NCBI GenBank assembly: GCA_000509105.1
Contig: BAIF02000057.1
Span: forward strand, 1-45,853
DNA from: Clostridiales bacterium VE202-21
Lineage (GTDB): Bacteria > Bacillota > Clostridia > Lachnospirales > Lachnospiraceae
Direction of reading: 5' to 3'
DNA length: 45,853 nt
Shown one piece after another: positions 7,713-16,866 of the stretch. The notes under the pieces are model-generated. The model was not told the origin of the DNA and made no database searches. It saw only the letters and a list, made by a program, of their open reading frames with translations. Position 1 is the stretch's first letter. Each line of letters starts with the position of its first letter. The translations under genes were made by a program, and so were the position numbers.

Positions 7713-9688
7713 TATTAGACAGGGTGACAAAACAGTTTAAAAATAAGATTGCAGTGGATAAAGTATCGCTTCGGTTAAAGTCAGGAGTATACGGATTTCT
7801 GGGGGCTAATGGTGCGGGGAAGACCACGCTGCTTCGAATGCTCTGCGGCGTCCTCAGGCCCACTTCGGGTGATATACTATGCAATGGTGTACCGATACGG
7901 GTTCTGGACGGCGAGTACCGTTGCATGCTGGGGTACCTGCCCCAGGATTTTGGCTATTATCCGGATTTTACGGCAAAGCGGTATCTGGAATATCTGGCCG
8001 CATGCAAAGCGGTTCCAAAAGAGATCGCCGGAGAGAAGGTACAGGAAGTATTGGAACTGGTTGGACTGAAAAAAGAGCAAAAGCAGAAAATCCGAACGTT
8101 TTCAGGAGGAATGATCCGAAGGCTGGGGATTGCCCAGGCTCTTTTAAATGAGCCGGAAATTCTGATTTTAGATGAGCCTACATCCGGCCTGGACCCCAAA
8201 GAAAGAATCCGGTTCCGCAACATTATCAGCGCGTTGTCCAAAAGCCGGATTGTAGTTCTGTCCACCCATATTGTCTCCGACGTAGAGTTCATAGCGGATG
8301 AAATTCTTCTTATGAAGGCAGGATGTATTGTAGAACAGGGATCACCGGGGGCGGTGACGGAGAGCGTGAAAGGCCGGGTATGGGAATATCGGGCGGATGA
8401 AGCAGAGGCGCTGCGGATGAATGCGGCGTTTTCGGTCAGCAACCTAAGAAATGAAGGGGACAGGATCTATCTCCGGCTTGTCTCAGAAACTTGTCCCTGC
8501 GAGGGAGCAGTGCCGGTACAACCCGGGCTGGAGGATGTGTATATGTATTACTTTGAGGAGCGTCGGATCATGTGGGAAATCTGGAAAAAAGAGATATATA
8601 AAATTGCATCCCGGAAAGTAATCTGGTGCGGTGTGCTTTTACTCCTTGCCTTTGTAACCTTCCGTCTTTACGCTGAACAGAAAGACTATTCTGTAACCAT
8701 TGACGGACAAAGTTATTATGGAAAAGAGGCCATTGAAAAGGACCGGGAGCTGACAGCAGAGTATGCAGGAATCCTGACACTGGAAAAGGTGCAGGAAATC
8801 TATGATAAATACGGATTCTATTATTATGATGATAAAACAGAAAGCAATGCAGGAAACTTCTGCAGCAAATTTGTAACAGAGCAGATGACGAATTATAACC
8901 AGACCAGCGGGAATGATCCGTCCCAAATCCAGTTTTACGAGGGCGAAGAGTGGGAACAAAACGCAGAGCCGCTCCTGAAAGAAAATCTTCAGTTTGACTA
9001 TTTCTATGGCTGGCAGGATTTCCAGGAAATTTACGGTATGATGGGCATCCTGTTATTATATGTAATCCTTATCATCGGGCTTTCTCCAGTATTTGCGGAG
9101 GAATATACACTGCGGACTGCGGACATCCTTCTGTCCACACAGCGGGGAAAAAAGAGCTGTATCTGTCTGAAGATTGCAGCAGCGCTTTCCTTTACCGCCA
9201 TGGTATACCTCATGGTAACGGCATATATCTGGTTCATTTATCTGCTCGTATACGGCACACAGGGTTTGGATGCCTCAGCCGTCCTGGCGGGAGCCAGCTT
9301 TTTCGGTTATGGCCCCGGCAGCATCGGGGGATTCCTTCTGTCCATGTCGGCCCTGGGCCTGGCCGGAGGGCTCCTGCTGACCGGATGTGTCCTGGCAGCC
9401 TCTTCTCTGTGCAGAAATTCCTTCCTAACCGTAGTCGTTTCACTATCCCTCTATCTGACACCCGTAGTCTGGCTCAAAGTCTTTGCCCCTATGTGGATAC
9501 TAGGATACAGCCTGACCCGTGCGGTAAACCACTTCATGGCATCTATGCCCTTCTACCTCCCCATGAACTGGAGCTTTGGATTCACCGCCGCCCAGATCCG
9601 ATGGCATCTGCTAACCGCACTGGCCGTCGCCGTCTCCTGCCTGATCCTGGCCTACCAAAAATACCGAACCTACCAGGGCAGAAAATAA
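7700..9688 (+). CDS. ABC ATPase fused to ABC-2 permease
   Basis: The first 285 residues form an ABC ATPase: GANGAGKTTLLRML, signature FSGGMIRRLGIAQAL, Walker B ILILDEPTSGLDP and H-loop VVLSTHIV. From about residue 291 the frame runs straight into a permease with a membrane segment, a large extracytoplasmic part rich in Tyr, Asp and Glu (about residues 320-440) and five or six further segments. At the joint there is ATG (8570) preceded by GAGGAG, which looks like the old permease start, so the fusion seems to come from loss of the ATPase stop codon and permease may still be made separately. ATG at 7700 follows GGGGAAGG. Export of a peptide or similar substrate is inferred. Confidence 0.82.
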   Translation: MPELILDRVTKQFKNKIAVDKVSLRLKSGVYGFLGANGAGKTTLLRMLCGVLRPTSGDILCNGVPIRVLDGEYRCMLGYLPQDFGYYPDFTAKRYLEYLAACKAVPKEIAGEKVQEVLELVGLKKEQKQKIRTFSGGMIRRLGIAQALLNEPEILILDEPTSGLDPKERIRFRNIISALSKSRIVVLSTHIVSDVEFIADEILLMKAGCIVEQGSPGAVTESVKGRVWEYRADEAEALRMNAAFSVSNLRNEGDRIYLRLVSETCPCEGAVPVQPGLEDVYMYYFEERRIMWEIWKKEIYKIASRKVIWCGVLLLLAFVTFRLYAEQKDYSVTIDGQSYYGKEAIEKDRELTAEYAGILTLEKVQEIYDKYGFYYYDDKTESNAGNFCSKFVTEQMTNYNQTSGNDPSQIQFYEGEEWEQNAEPLLKENLQFDYFYGWQDFQEIYGMMGILLLYVILIIGLSPVFAEEYTLRTADILLSTQRGKKSCICLKIAAALSFTAMVYLMVTAYIWFIYLLVYGTQGLDASAVLAGASFFGYGPGSIGGFLLSMSALGLAGGLLLTGCVLAASSLCRNSFLTVVVSLSLYLTPVVWLKVFAPMWILGYSLTRAVNHFMASMPFYLPMNWSFGFTAAQIRWHLLTALAVAVSCLILAYQKYRTYQGRK

Positions 9689-9847
9689 CAGAGCCCGCAA
9701 ATTAGGAAGATACCTTACAACAGTCAATTTTCAATCACACGCTTCCCTCATTTGTGTAAGTGACAACCCCAGATTCCCATTCCAAATCCCCCTCTTTATT
9801 TCCAGAGTTTTTTCGTGTACAATAAGACGGTATGGAGGTGAGAAGAG

Positions 9848-10546
9848 ATGGACAGGCACAAGATTTTAATTGTGGAAGATGACACCGACATCAACCGCTT
9901 ACTGCAGCGGATTCTGGTGCAGGACGGTTATGATACGATCCAGGCATTTTCAGGTACAGAAGCGAAACTGCTGCTTGGACTGGAGACACCTGACTTAATA
10001 TTGCTCGATCTGATGCTGCCGGGTATGAGCGGAGAGGAGCTTATTACATCCGTAAGAGGGGAGATGAATCTGGACCTGCCAATTCTGGTGCTCTCGGCCC
10101 GGGCAGGCCTGGAGACAAAAGTAGAGGCCCTCAAAGGCGGCGCGGACGATTATCTGACCAAGCCTTTCGAACCGGAGGAGGTCCTGGCAAGAGTGTATGC
10201 TGCCCTCAGGCGTTATAAGATAGAAGCCGGGAAGACAGAGAAGGATACGGAGGTATACAGGTATAAGAAGCTGAGCCTCCACCCAGACTCCCGTAAAGCG
10301 GAGATTGAGGGACAGGAGCTGTCCCTGACTATGCATGAATATGATATTCTGTATCTTCTGATTAAGGACCCCGAAAAAGTGTACTCAAGGGAGAACCTTT
10401 ATGAGCAGGTATGGAAGGGCGGTTATTACGGGGAGGATAACACGGTAAACGTCCATATCAGTAATCTGCGCAGAAAGATTGCGGCAGCCGATCCGGAGGA
10501 TGAGTACATTCGGACAGTCTGGGGAATAGGTTTTAAAATGGCATAA
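9848..10546 (+). CDS. OmpR-family response regulator (cassette 2)
   Basis: The 232-residue protein is a full OmpR-type regulator: acidic pocket VEDDTD near residues 9-14, phosphorylated Asp in LLDLMLPGMSG near residue 56, Lys in YLTKPFEPEE near residue 104, and a winged helix ending VWGIGFKMA. It is clearly paralogous to the regulator at 99. The start ATG follows GGAGGTGAGAAG. A -10-like TACAAT at 9818-9823 is upstream; the intervening 9689-9847 holds nothing else I can name. It should control the transporter at 10649-12345 through the shared element at 10548. Confidence 0.92.
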   Translation: MDRHKILIVEDDTDINRLLQRILVQDGYDTIQAFSGTEAKLLLGLETPDLILLDLMLPGMSGEELITSVRGEMNLDLPILVLSARAGLETKVEALKGGADDYLTKPFEPEEVLARVYAALRRYKIEAGKTEKDTEVYRYKKLSLHPDSRKAEIEGQELSLTMHEYDILYLLIKDPEKVYSRENLYEQVWKGGYYGEDNTVNVHISNLRRKIAAADPEDEYIRTVWGIGFKMA

Positions 10547-10547
10547 A

Positions 10548-10603
10548 CTTTACGATTTCTTTAAACTTTCTTGAGGACTTATTAAAGACCACCGAGCTAC
10601 AAT
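10548..10603 (+). promoter_or_regulatory. Operator and promoter of cassette 2 transporter
   Basis: CTTTACGATTTCTTTA at 10548-10563 is identical to 771-786 in cassette 1 and also begins just at the regulator stop codon. It contains TTTAC and TTTAA units 11 bases apart. A possible -10 box TACAAT is at 10598-10603, about 49 bases from the first repeat, compared with 50 in cassette 1. The conserved geometry supports an operator for these regulators. Confidence 0.6.
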
Positions 10604-10648
10604 AACTTACGTCAAGAGGCAATCACATTAAGGAAGGAACAGAGAAGT

Positions 10649-11575
10649 ATGAAAGAGCATGTCATAGAAGCCAGAAGCGTTACAAAAAAATACAAAGATG
10701 TTACGGCTCTCAGAGACGTTGATATTACAGTCAAACGCGGAGATATTTATGGCCTGATCGGCGACAACGGGGCGGGCAAGACTACATTTTTAAAACTGCT
10801 GACCGGACAGATCTATACATCAGGCGGCGAACTGAAACTATTCGGGGCTTATTCCGAAAAGGAACTGGAACAGAACAGGAAACGTACCGGAGCGATCGTA
10901 GAATCGCCGGGATTTTATCCAAAACTTACGGTAGAAAAGAATCTGGAGTATTACCGGATTCAGAAGGGGATACCGGGAAAGAACCAGACTGAGGAAGCCC
11001 TGAAGGCAGTGGGGCTCTGGGACAAGAGAAAAAAAAAGTGCGCGGCGTTGTCCATGGGGATGAAACAGAGACTGGGGCTTGCCATCGCACTGCTCGGTGA
11101 GCCGGAGTTATTGATCCTGGATGAGCCGATCAACGGACTGGATCCCAGCGGCATCATAGAGATGAGAAACCTTCTGTTAAGGCTGAATCAGGAAAAGAAT
11201 ATTACAATCATCATATCCAGCCATATACTTTCGGAGCTGGAACAAATTGCAACTGTTTACGGCTTTTTAAGCCAGGGCTGGCTGCTTCGTGAACTGACAG
11301 CGGAGCAGCTGCACGAACACTGTGCCGGTTATTTGGAGATCAAAGTAAGTGATCCAGAACGCTACGCAGCGCTATTGGAGAAAGAGATGGACGGCGTGCA
11401 GTACAAAGTAATGCCGGACTTACAGATACGGATACAGAACCCGCAGCTTCCGGTGGAAGCATACAGCGGTCTGGCATCCGGACATGGGGTCAGTATCATG
11501 AGGCTGGAGCAGAAGCAGAAGTCGCTGGAAGAGTATTATATGGAATTAAAGGAGAGGGGGAGACTGTCATGTTAA
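10649..11575 (+). CDS. ABC transporter ATP-binding protein, BcrA type (cassette 2)
   Basis: The 308-residue ATPase carries GDNGAGKTTFLKLL near residue 39, signature LSMGMKQRLGLAIAL near residue 133, Walker B LLILDEPINGLDP near residue 155 and H-loop ISSHIL. The C-terminal 80-residue extension resembles that of the cassette 1 ATPase. It starts after AAGGAACAGAGA and overlaps the permease gene by 7 bases. The exporter is predicted to remove or sense a membrane-active peptide; the substrate cannot be told from sequence. Confidence 0.88.
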   Translation: MKEHVIEARSVTKKYKDVTALRDVDITVKRGDIYGLIGDNGAGKTTFLKLLTGQIYTSGGELKLFGAYSEKELEQNRKRTGAIVESPGFYPKLTVEKNLEYYRIQKGIPGKNQTEEALKAVGLWDKRKKKCAALSMGMKQRLGLAIALLGEPELLILDEPINGLDPSGIIEMRNLLLRLNQEKNITIIISSHILSELEQIATVYGFLSQGWLLRELTAEQLHEHCAGYLEIKVSDPERYAALLEKEMDGVQYKVMPDLQIRIQNPQLPVEAYSGLASGHGVSIMRLEQKQKSLEEYYMELKERGRLSC

Positions 11576-12345
11576 ATTATTTGAAGAGTGAATTTTACAG
11601 GATTCTGCATGGAAGAGAGATCTATTCGGCAACGGCCGCGCTGGCCGGCCTGACTGTGCTGATGAATCTGGTTCTCTTTGCCTTTGACAGGCTGACTCCG
11701 GATTTTCCATATGCAACGGTGACATTTTCTTTGAACATGATGACGGGCAGTATGCCGATGCTGCTTATGGCCGGCCTGATCATCGTTCTCTTTTTGTTTT
11801 CGGACGAATATAAGAATGGTACTCTGAAAAATACAATTTCATACGGTATTTCCCGCAATGCATTTTTTACCGGAAAATGTATTGCATGTGCAGTGGCAGC
11901 TTTTTTGAGTATGCTTGTGGTCCTCGCCGTTTATATCGGCAGTGCATATCTGCTTTTGAATGCAGAAGGCAGTATGCCAGTCAGACAGCTGCTGACAGGT
12001 ACAGCCGTGAATCTGCCGGCTGCATTTGCTTCGGTTATTCTGGCATCGGCTCTATGCTGCCGTTTTAAGAAAGAAACAGCGGTTGTTCTCTGGTGGCTGG
12101 GAATCATATGGTGGCTGCCCATGGTCTGTTTTTTTCTGGGCCTGAAGATAGAATCTATTGAAAGAATTTCTGAATGGATGCCCTGGAATTACCTGAAATA
12201 TGAGGTATCCGTTAATATGTCAGGCTACAGCTGCCTTTGGGATACGCCGGAAGGAGTAGCCAAATGCCTGATAGCAGGCTCCATCGGGATACTGGTATTC
12301 TATGTGGCAGGTATCTTGGTCTTTCACAAAAGAGAGATCAATTAG
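11569..12345 (+). CDS. ABC-2 type permease (cassette 2)
   Basis: The 258-residue protein has six hydrophobic segments and the DEYKNGTLKNTISYGISR stretch that is the counterpart of GTEYSDGTIRNKI in the cassette 1 permease. It is the membrane half of the transporter. The ATG lies 7 bases before the end of the ATPase gene and follows AGGAGAGGGGG. The kinase gene follows after about 20 bases. Confidence 0.85.
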   Translation: MLNYLKSEFYRILHGREIYSATAALAGLTVLMNLVLFAFDRLTPDFPYATVTFSLNMMTGSMPMLLMAGLIIVLFLFSDEYKNGTLKNTISYGISRNAFFTGKCIACAVAAFLSMLVVLAVYIGSAYLLLNAEGSMPVRQLLTGTAVNLPAAFASVILASALCCRFKKETAVVLWWLGIIWWLPMVCFFLGLKIESIERISEWMPWNYLKYEVSVNMSGYSCLWDTPEGVAKCLIAGSIGILVFYVAGILVFHKREIN

Positions 12346-12366
12346 ATCTGGGAGGTGCATGTAGAA

Positions 12367-13287
12367 ATGGTATATATGTTATTAGCAGGCGCATGTCTTG
12401 CGGCGGTATATTTCTGCATGCGTTTACTGCTTCTGAAACGCGCAGTCCGGCTGGCAGCAGGGGAACTGCGTGAGATTACCGGAGATCTGGAAGAAAACAG
12501 GGTGGTAAAGCTGGCAGTGCCCCAGAGGGAACTGGAGGAACTTCTGGAGGAGATTAACCGGAACCTGGCAGAGATCCGGAAAGTAAAAATCCGCTATAGG
12601 AATAAGGAACGGGAATTGTTGAATCAAATTGAGAATATCAGCCATGACCTCCGTACGCCGCTTACGGCTATCATCGGGTTTTTGGAGCTGATCGACAGGG
12701 ACTCTCTGGACGTTGAGGACAGAGAGTCCCTGGATGTGGTTAAGAAGAAAGCCCTGGCGCTGAAAAAGCTGACCGCACAGTTTTATGATCTGTCCAGGCT
12801 GGCTGCGGAGGACTACCAGCTGAAATTGAAGAAAACGGATTTAGGCAGGATATTGCGGGAGGCGGTTCTGGATTCCTATCAGGAACTGAAGTTAAGGAAT
12901 CTGAATGTCAATGTGGACATTCCAGATACTCCGGTTTTTGTAAGGGGGAATGAGGAAGCGCTGGAGCGGATCTTCCAGAATCTGCTGCAAAATGCGGGAC
13001 GTTACGCTGTAAGCGTCTTTTTCGTAAGTCTGACTATTGAGTCCGGCAACATATTTGTCCGGATGGTAAACGATACGGATATGGCGGATCAACAGGACGC
13101 AGATTCTCTGTTTGAAAGATTTTATACAGGGGACAGCGCGAGAAAGCAGGGAAGTACGGGCCTGGGCCTTCCCATAGCAAAGCACCTGGCGGAGGCGATG
13201 GGCGGAAGGCTGCATGCCGGCTTGAAAGAAGCAGAAGAAAAAAACTGGCTGTCACTATCCCTGGAAATTCCTGGATTGAAGATATAA
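12367..13287 (+). CDS. Sensor histidine kinase with minimal sensor (cassette 2)
   Basis: One membrane segment (MVYMLLAGACLAAVYF) is followed by a coiled linker, phosphoacceptor motif ISHDLRTPLTAIIGFLEL, N box NLLQNAGRYA and G box STGLGLPIAKHLAEAMGG. As in the cassette 1 kinase there is no extracytoplasmic sensor. ATG at 12367 follows GGGAGG at 12350-12355 with 11-base spacing; ATG at 12376 is an alternative. A perfect 10-base inverted repeat (GGGACTCTCT at 12698 and its complement at 12721) lies inside the gene, encoding the repeated DSLDV/ESLDV, and is probably incidental. Confidence 0.86.
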   Translation: MVYMLLAGACLAAVYFCMRLLLLKRAVRLAAGELREITGDLEENRVVKLAVPQRELEELLEEINRNLAEIRKVKIRYRNKERELLNQIENISHDLRTPLTAIIGFLELIDRDSLDVEDRESLDVVKKKALALKKLTAQFYDLSRLAAEDYQLKLKKTDLGRILREAVLDSYQELKLRNLNVNVDIPDTPVFVRGNEEALERIFQNLLQNAGRYAVSVFFVSLTIESGNIFVRMVNDTDMADQQDADSLFERFYTGDSARKQGSTGLGLPIAKHLAEAMGGRLHAGLKEAEEKNWLSLSLEIPGLKI

Positions 13288-13360
13288 TACAAGCAAAATT
13301 ACGGAAAGTATAGTATAACTAACAATAGGATATCCAAAAAAGATCGTGAGGTAGGACATT

Positions 13361-13420
13361 ATGGAAAAGAAAATGCAATGGCGCCATGGGTGCGGAAAGC
13401 AGGAAGGAGGGGATGCATGA
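13361..13420 (+). CDS. Possible 19-codon upstream ORF of the exporter gene
   Basis: ATG at 13361, preceded by GAGGTAGG, opens a 19-codon ORF (MEKKMQWRHGCGKQEGGDA) whose TGA overlaps the two candidate ATGs of the exporter gene (13417 and 13420). The overlap suggests translational coupling or leader-peptide control. It is too short to judge by composition. Confidence 0.35.
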   Translation: MEKKMQWRHGCGKQEGGDA

Positions 13421-14361
13421 TGCAAAAGATAAATGGAGCCGGACATATAGCAGCGTTATTTACAATTATTGTGTGGGGGACAACGTTTATTTCTACAAAG
13501 GTGCTGCTCAGGGATTTTCAGCCTGTAGAAATCCTGGTGATACGGTTTGTAATCGGCTATCTCCTTCTGCTGGCTGCTAAACCGGGCTGGGTGAGGCTGA
13601 AAGAAAAGAAACAGGAGTGGCTGTTTGCCGGAGCTGGTTTATGTGGCATCTGCCTGTACTTTCTGATGGAAAATATAGCATTGACTTATACACTTGCATC
13701 GAATGTAGGAGTCATCATCTCGGCGGCTCCTTTTTTTACGGCCATTTTGACGCATATTTTTATGAAAGAAGAGGGCAGGCTGCGGCTGTCGTTCTTTTTG
13801 GGGTTCGGAGTTGCGATTGGCGGAATCTGTATGATCAGCTTTAGCGGTCAGGATTTTGCGGTGAATCCGACGGGGGATCTGCTGGCCCTGGCGGCCGCCT
13901 TTGTGTGGGCCTGCTACTCCGTGCTGACGAAGAAGATCAGCAGCTATGGGTATCCGATGATCCAGACAACCAGGCACATCTTCGGGTATGGGATTCTCTT
14001 TATGATCCCGGCCGCTTTTGCGTTTGACTTTCACTTGGGAATCACAAGGTTTCTGGAGCCTGTCAACCTGCTGAATATTCTCTTTTTGGGAGCAGGGGCA
14101 TCGGCAGTCTGCTTTGTGACATGGAATTTTGCCGTTCAGGTACTGGGAGCTGTGCGGACTAGTGTTTACATCTATGTGGTACCAGTGGTGACGATTGTCA
14201 CATCTGTGCTGATCCTTCATGAGCAGCTGACCGGGATGGCGGCAGCCGGAGCAGTGCTTACACTTCTGGGACTGATTATTTCGGAAGGGAAAATAGAGCT
14301 GAAAGTCTTATTTACCACTAGAAAACAGGATGCTATACTAAAAAGAGAAAAGGAAAATTAG
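13417..14361 (+). CDS. EamA/DMT family transporter
   Basis: The 314-residue protein has ten hydrophobic segments in two homologous EamA halves, opening GAGHIAALFTIIVWGTTFIS and including the motif ASNVGVIISAAPFFTAIL near the end of the first half. The family exports amino acids, nucleosides or other metabolites from the cytoplasm; the substrate here is unknown. ATG at 13417 follows AAGGAGGGG and is preferred to ATG at 13378, which lacks a ribosome site. The Dus gene starts 4 bases after it, so the two are probably cotranscribed. Confidence 0.88.
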   Translation: MMQKINGAGHIAALFTIIVWGTTFISTKVLLRDFQPVEILVIRFVIGYLLLLAAKPGWVRLKEKKQEWLFAGAGLCGICLYFLMENIALTYTLASNVGVIISAAPFFTAILTHIFMKEEGRLRLSFFLGFGVAIGGICMISFSGQDFAVNPTGDLLALAAAFVWACYSVLTKKISSYGYPMIQTTRHIFGYGILFMIPAAFAFDFHLGITRFLEPVNLLNILFLGAGASAVCFVTWNFAVQVLGAVRTSVYIYVVPVVTIVTSVLILHEQLTGMAAAGAVLTLLGLIISEGKIELKVLFTTRKQDAILKREKEN

Positions 14362-14365
14362 GAAC

Positions 14366-15307
14366 ATGAAATTTTATTTGGCGCCTTTGGAAGGGATTAC
14401 CGGGTATGTATACCGTAATGCCTATCATAAATATTTCGGAGAGATGGATAAGTATTTTATTCCTTTTATCAGCCCCAATCAATTCGGGCATTTAAGTTCA
14501 AAAGAGAAGAATGATATCCTTCCGGAACACAATGAGGGAATGGAAGCGGTTCCCCAGATCCTGACGAACTCGGCGGAAGATTTTATCAGAACAGCCGGGA
14601 AGCTGAAAAAGTATGGATACAAAGAGGTGAATTTGAACCTGGGGTGCCCTTCGAAGACGGTTGTATCAAAGGGGCGGGGCTCCGGTTTCCTGGCATTTCC
14701 GGATAGGCTGGATCGATTTTTAGGGGAGATATTTGCATACACGGATATGGGAATATCGATTAAGACAAGGATTGGTAAGGATAGTTCCTGTGACTTTAAG
14801 GAACTTCTGGATATTTATAATCAGTATCCGATAAAGGAACTGATCATCCATCCAAGACTGCAGTCGGATATGTATAAGAACACACCCAACTGGCAGGTTT
14901 TTGGGGAGGCACTGGACAGATGTGAGTGTCCTGTGTGTTATAATGGAGATATTTTTACCGTTCAGGACTTCAAGCGGTTTGCAGAAGCATTTCCGGAAGC
15001 AGGATGTGTCATGCTGGGACGCGGCATTCTTTCCAATCCTGGGCTGGTCAATTCCATTCGGGGAAGAGGAGCGATGGATAAGGAGACGCTGCGTGCTTTC
15101 CATGACCAGATATACCGGGATTATCAGGAGATTCTGTATGGGGAGAAGACAATTTTATTTAAGATGAAAGAACTTTGGTTTTATATGGCCTCTGTATTTA
15201 CCAATTACGCGAAGTACGCGAAGAAGATTAAAAAATCAGAAAGGCTGGCAGTGTATGAAAGTGCAGTGGCAGCTCTGTTTGATGAGCAGGATATTTTTAC
15301 AGGATAA
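14366..15307 (+). CDS. tRNA-dihydrouridine synthase family protein
   Basis: This FMN enzyme family reduces uridines to dihydrouridine in tRNA. The TIM-barrel start APLEGITGYVYRNA, the catalytic Cys motif VNLNLGCPSKTVVSKGRGSG near residues 91-110, the ELIIHPR segment with a conserved His, and GCVMLGRGILSNPGL of the phosphate-binding end are all present. The length of 313 residues is normal. It follows the exporter gene at 4 bases and is followed at 12 bases by the Cys-cluster gene. The family is certain; which Dus subgroup is not, since the sequence is a divergent, Firmicutes-type form. Confidence 0.88.
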   Translation: MKFYLAPLEGITGYVYRNAYHKYFGEMDKYFIPFISPNQFGHLSSKEKNDILPEHNEGMEAVPQILTNSAEDFIRTAGKLKKYGYKEVNLNLGCPSKTVVSKGRGSGFLAFPDRLDRFLGEIFAYTDMGISIKTRIGKDSSCDFKELLDIYNQYPIKELIIHPRLQSDMYKNTPNWQVFGEALDRCECPVCYNGDIFTVQDFKRFAEAFPEAGCVMLGRGILSNPGLVNSIRGRGAMDKETLRAFHDQIYRDYQEILYGEKTILFKMKELWFYMASVFTNYAKYAKKIKKSERLAVYESAVAALFDEQDIFTG

Positions 15308-15319
15308 GGAGATGCGGAT

Positions 15320-15997
15320 ATGGAAAGATATGTCAGACTTGAAGAAATCTCGGACGGAAGGCTTTACGGGCCGAATGATATGGTGCGTGCCGACTGCGGG
15401 GGATGCGAGGGATGCCCTGCGTCGTGCTGCCGGGGGATGGGGAATACCATTGTCCTGGATCCGCTGGATGTATTCCGTATGACGACTGCTCTGGGTGCGA
15501 AGTTTGAGGAGCTGCTGATAGACAAAATAGAGCTGAATGTGGCAGACGGACTGATTCTGCCGAACTTGAAGATGGATGGGGAGGGAGAAAGCTGTGTTTT
15601 TCTGAACAGCCAGGGAAGATGCAGTATCCACGATGCAAGACCAGGGATATGCAGGATTTTTCCTCTGGGAAGATATTATGAAGACAGAGACTTTCGGTAT
15701 TTTTTGCAGACTCATGAGTGTTTGAAGGAAAACCGTGCAAAAATAAAGGTTAAAAAATGGATTGATACTCCGGAACTGGAGAAAAACCAGAAATTCATTG
15801 CGGATTGGCACTATTTTCTGAAGGATACGCAGTATATGCTTCAGAAGCCGGAGAATGAGGCGAGGAGAAAAGAAATCAGTATGTATATATTGACGAGCTT
15901 CTATATGATAGAGTATCGGGAAAATGAAGACTTCTATGCACAGGTGGAGAGAAGAATGAAACAGGGGAGGGAGAGTGTTGGTACGGGGGCGTTTTAG
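15320..15997 (+). CDS. YkgJ family cysteine cluster protein
   Basis: The 225-residue protein has the Cys cluster of the YkgJ family (formerly UPF0153): CGGCEGCPASCCRGM near residues 27-41 and, later, CSIHDARPGICRIFPLGR. The clustered Cys probably coordinate a metal or an iron-sulfur cluster; the biochemical role is unknown. ATG at 15320 follows AAGGAG. It is the last gene of this operon and ends before the bidirectional terminator at 16065. Confidence 0.85.
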   Translation: MERYVRLEEISDGRLYGPNDMVRADCGGCEGCPASCCRGMGNTIVLDPLDVFRMTTALGAKFEELLIDKIELNVADGLILPNLKMDGEGESCVFLNSQGRCSIHDARPGICRIFPLGRYYEDRDFRYFLQTHECLKENRAKIKVKKWIDTPELEKNQKFIADWHYFLKDTQYMLQKPENEARRKEISMYILTSFYMIEYRENEDFYAQVERRMKQGRESVGTGAF

Positions 15998-16064
15998 AAA
16001 GGGCCTCTGGCAGAATGCGGGATTCTGCGTGAGCCGGGGACTGAGGTAATTAAGGATAGAGTGT

Positions 16065-16113
16065 AAAAGGAAACCCAAAGCAAGTAAGATTTTGGTGCTG
16101 TGGGCTTCCTTTT
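16065..16113. terminator. Bidirectional intrinsic terminator
   Basis: AAAAGGAAACCCA (16065-16077) pairs with TGGGCTTCCTTTT (16101-16113) with one mismatch, giving T-rich ends on both strands. It separates the rightward YkgJ gene from the leftward YtaF-like gene. Confidence 0.75.
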
Positions 16114-16149
16114 CTCTATTACTTCCGGCTTTTGGCATGTAAAAGCGAT

Positions 16150-16755
16150 TCAGGCAAGGAGTTCATATATTCCCAGGGCGGCCAGAATCAGGCCGGAGAT
16201 GAAGTCGGCGGACTGGTCGGATATGTGTGGGACTTTTGTTTTACCAATCAGGTTGCCTGCATATAGGAAGATGACGGACACGACCAGGGACATGACAGCG
16301 GTAGGGAGTAATTTCAGTCCCGTTATGCTGGCTCCGATGCCCATGCCGAAGTTATTGATGGATAAGGCAAGGCCAAGGAAAAGCCCCTCCTTCATGGTAA
16401 GCAGGGAGGCTTTCGCAGGTACATTGTTTTGGGTTCCGGAACCGCATTCGTTCGACTTTACTTCAGCCTTTTTGATTTTTTCCCGGATATAGCTGAAAAA
16501 AGATTTTATGATATAGTAAAGGCCGAGTCCGATCAGAAGAGCACATCCTATGGCCTGTGTGGAAGAGGCCGGCAGAAACTGTGAGATTTGTGTGCCCATC
16601 AGTATGGCAATCACGGTGCCTGTCAGTGTCACGAGGCTGATGACAGTGCTCTTTAAAAGGTCGATATTGGATTTTTTGATTCCATAGGACATACCGACAA
16701 TGAAGCTGTCTATATTTGCAGAAATTGCGAATAGAAGTGATGAGATTAGATGCAT
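16150..16755 (-). CDS. ytaF: YtaF-like sporulation membrane protein (MntP/DUF204 family)
   Basis: The 201-residue protein has six membrane segments in two repeats, each beginning with an Asn/Asp-containing helix: SSLLFAISANIDSFIVGMSYG and LFLGLALSINNFGMGIGAS. This repeat pattern is that of MntP-type Mn efflux proteins and of the related YtaF proteins of spore formers. The Asn-for-Asp changes and the IKK loop favour YtaF; export of a cation is possible but not shown. The start follows AGGAGC on the minus strand. It is divergent from the M23 gene. Confidence 0.75.
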   Translation of the reverse strand: MHLISSLLFAISANIDSFIVGMSYGIKKSNIDLLKSTVISLVTLTGTVIAILMGTQISQFLPASSTQAIGCALLIGLGLYYIIKSFFSYIREKIKKAEVKSNECGSGTQNNVPAKASLLTMKEGLFLGLALSINNFGMGIGASITGLKLLPTAVMSLVVSVIFLYAGNLIGKTKVPHISDQSADFISGLILAALGIYELLA

Positions 16756-16866
16756 AATCTGCTCCTGACATCATAATTGTTGTTTGTATTCAGTATATTC
16801 AGAAGTATTTGTTGCGTTCATGGCGCATAAACTATTAAGAGTTTATCCTGGAAGGCGTCCAAATTT

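Noticed and set aside
12698..12730. Perfect 10-base inverted repeat in the second kinase gene
   Set aside because: It encodes a repeated DSLDV/ESLDV segment inside a conserved domain, so coincidence of coding repeats is the simpler explanation.
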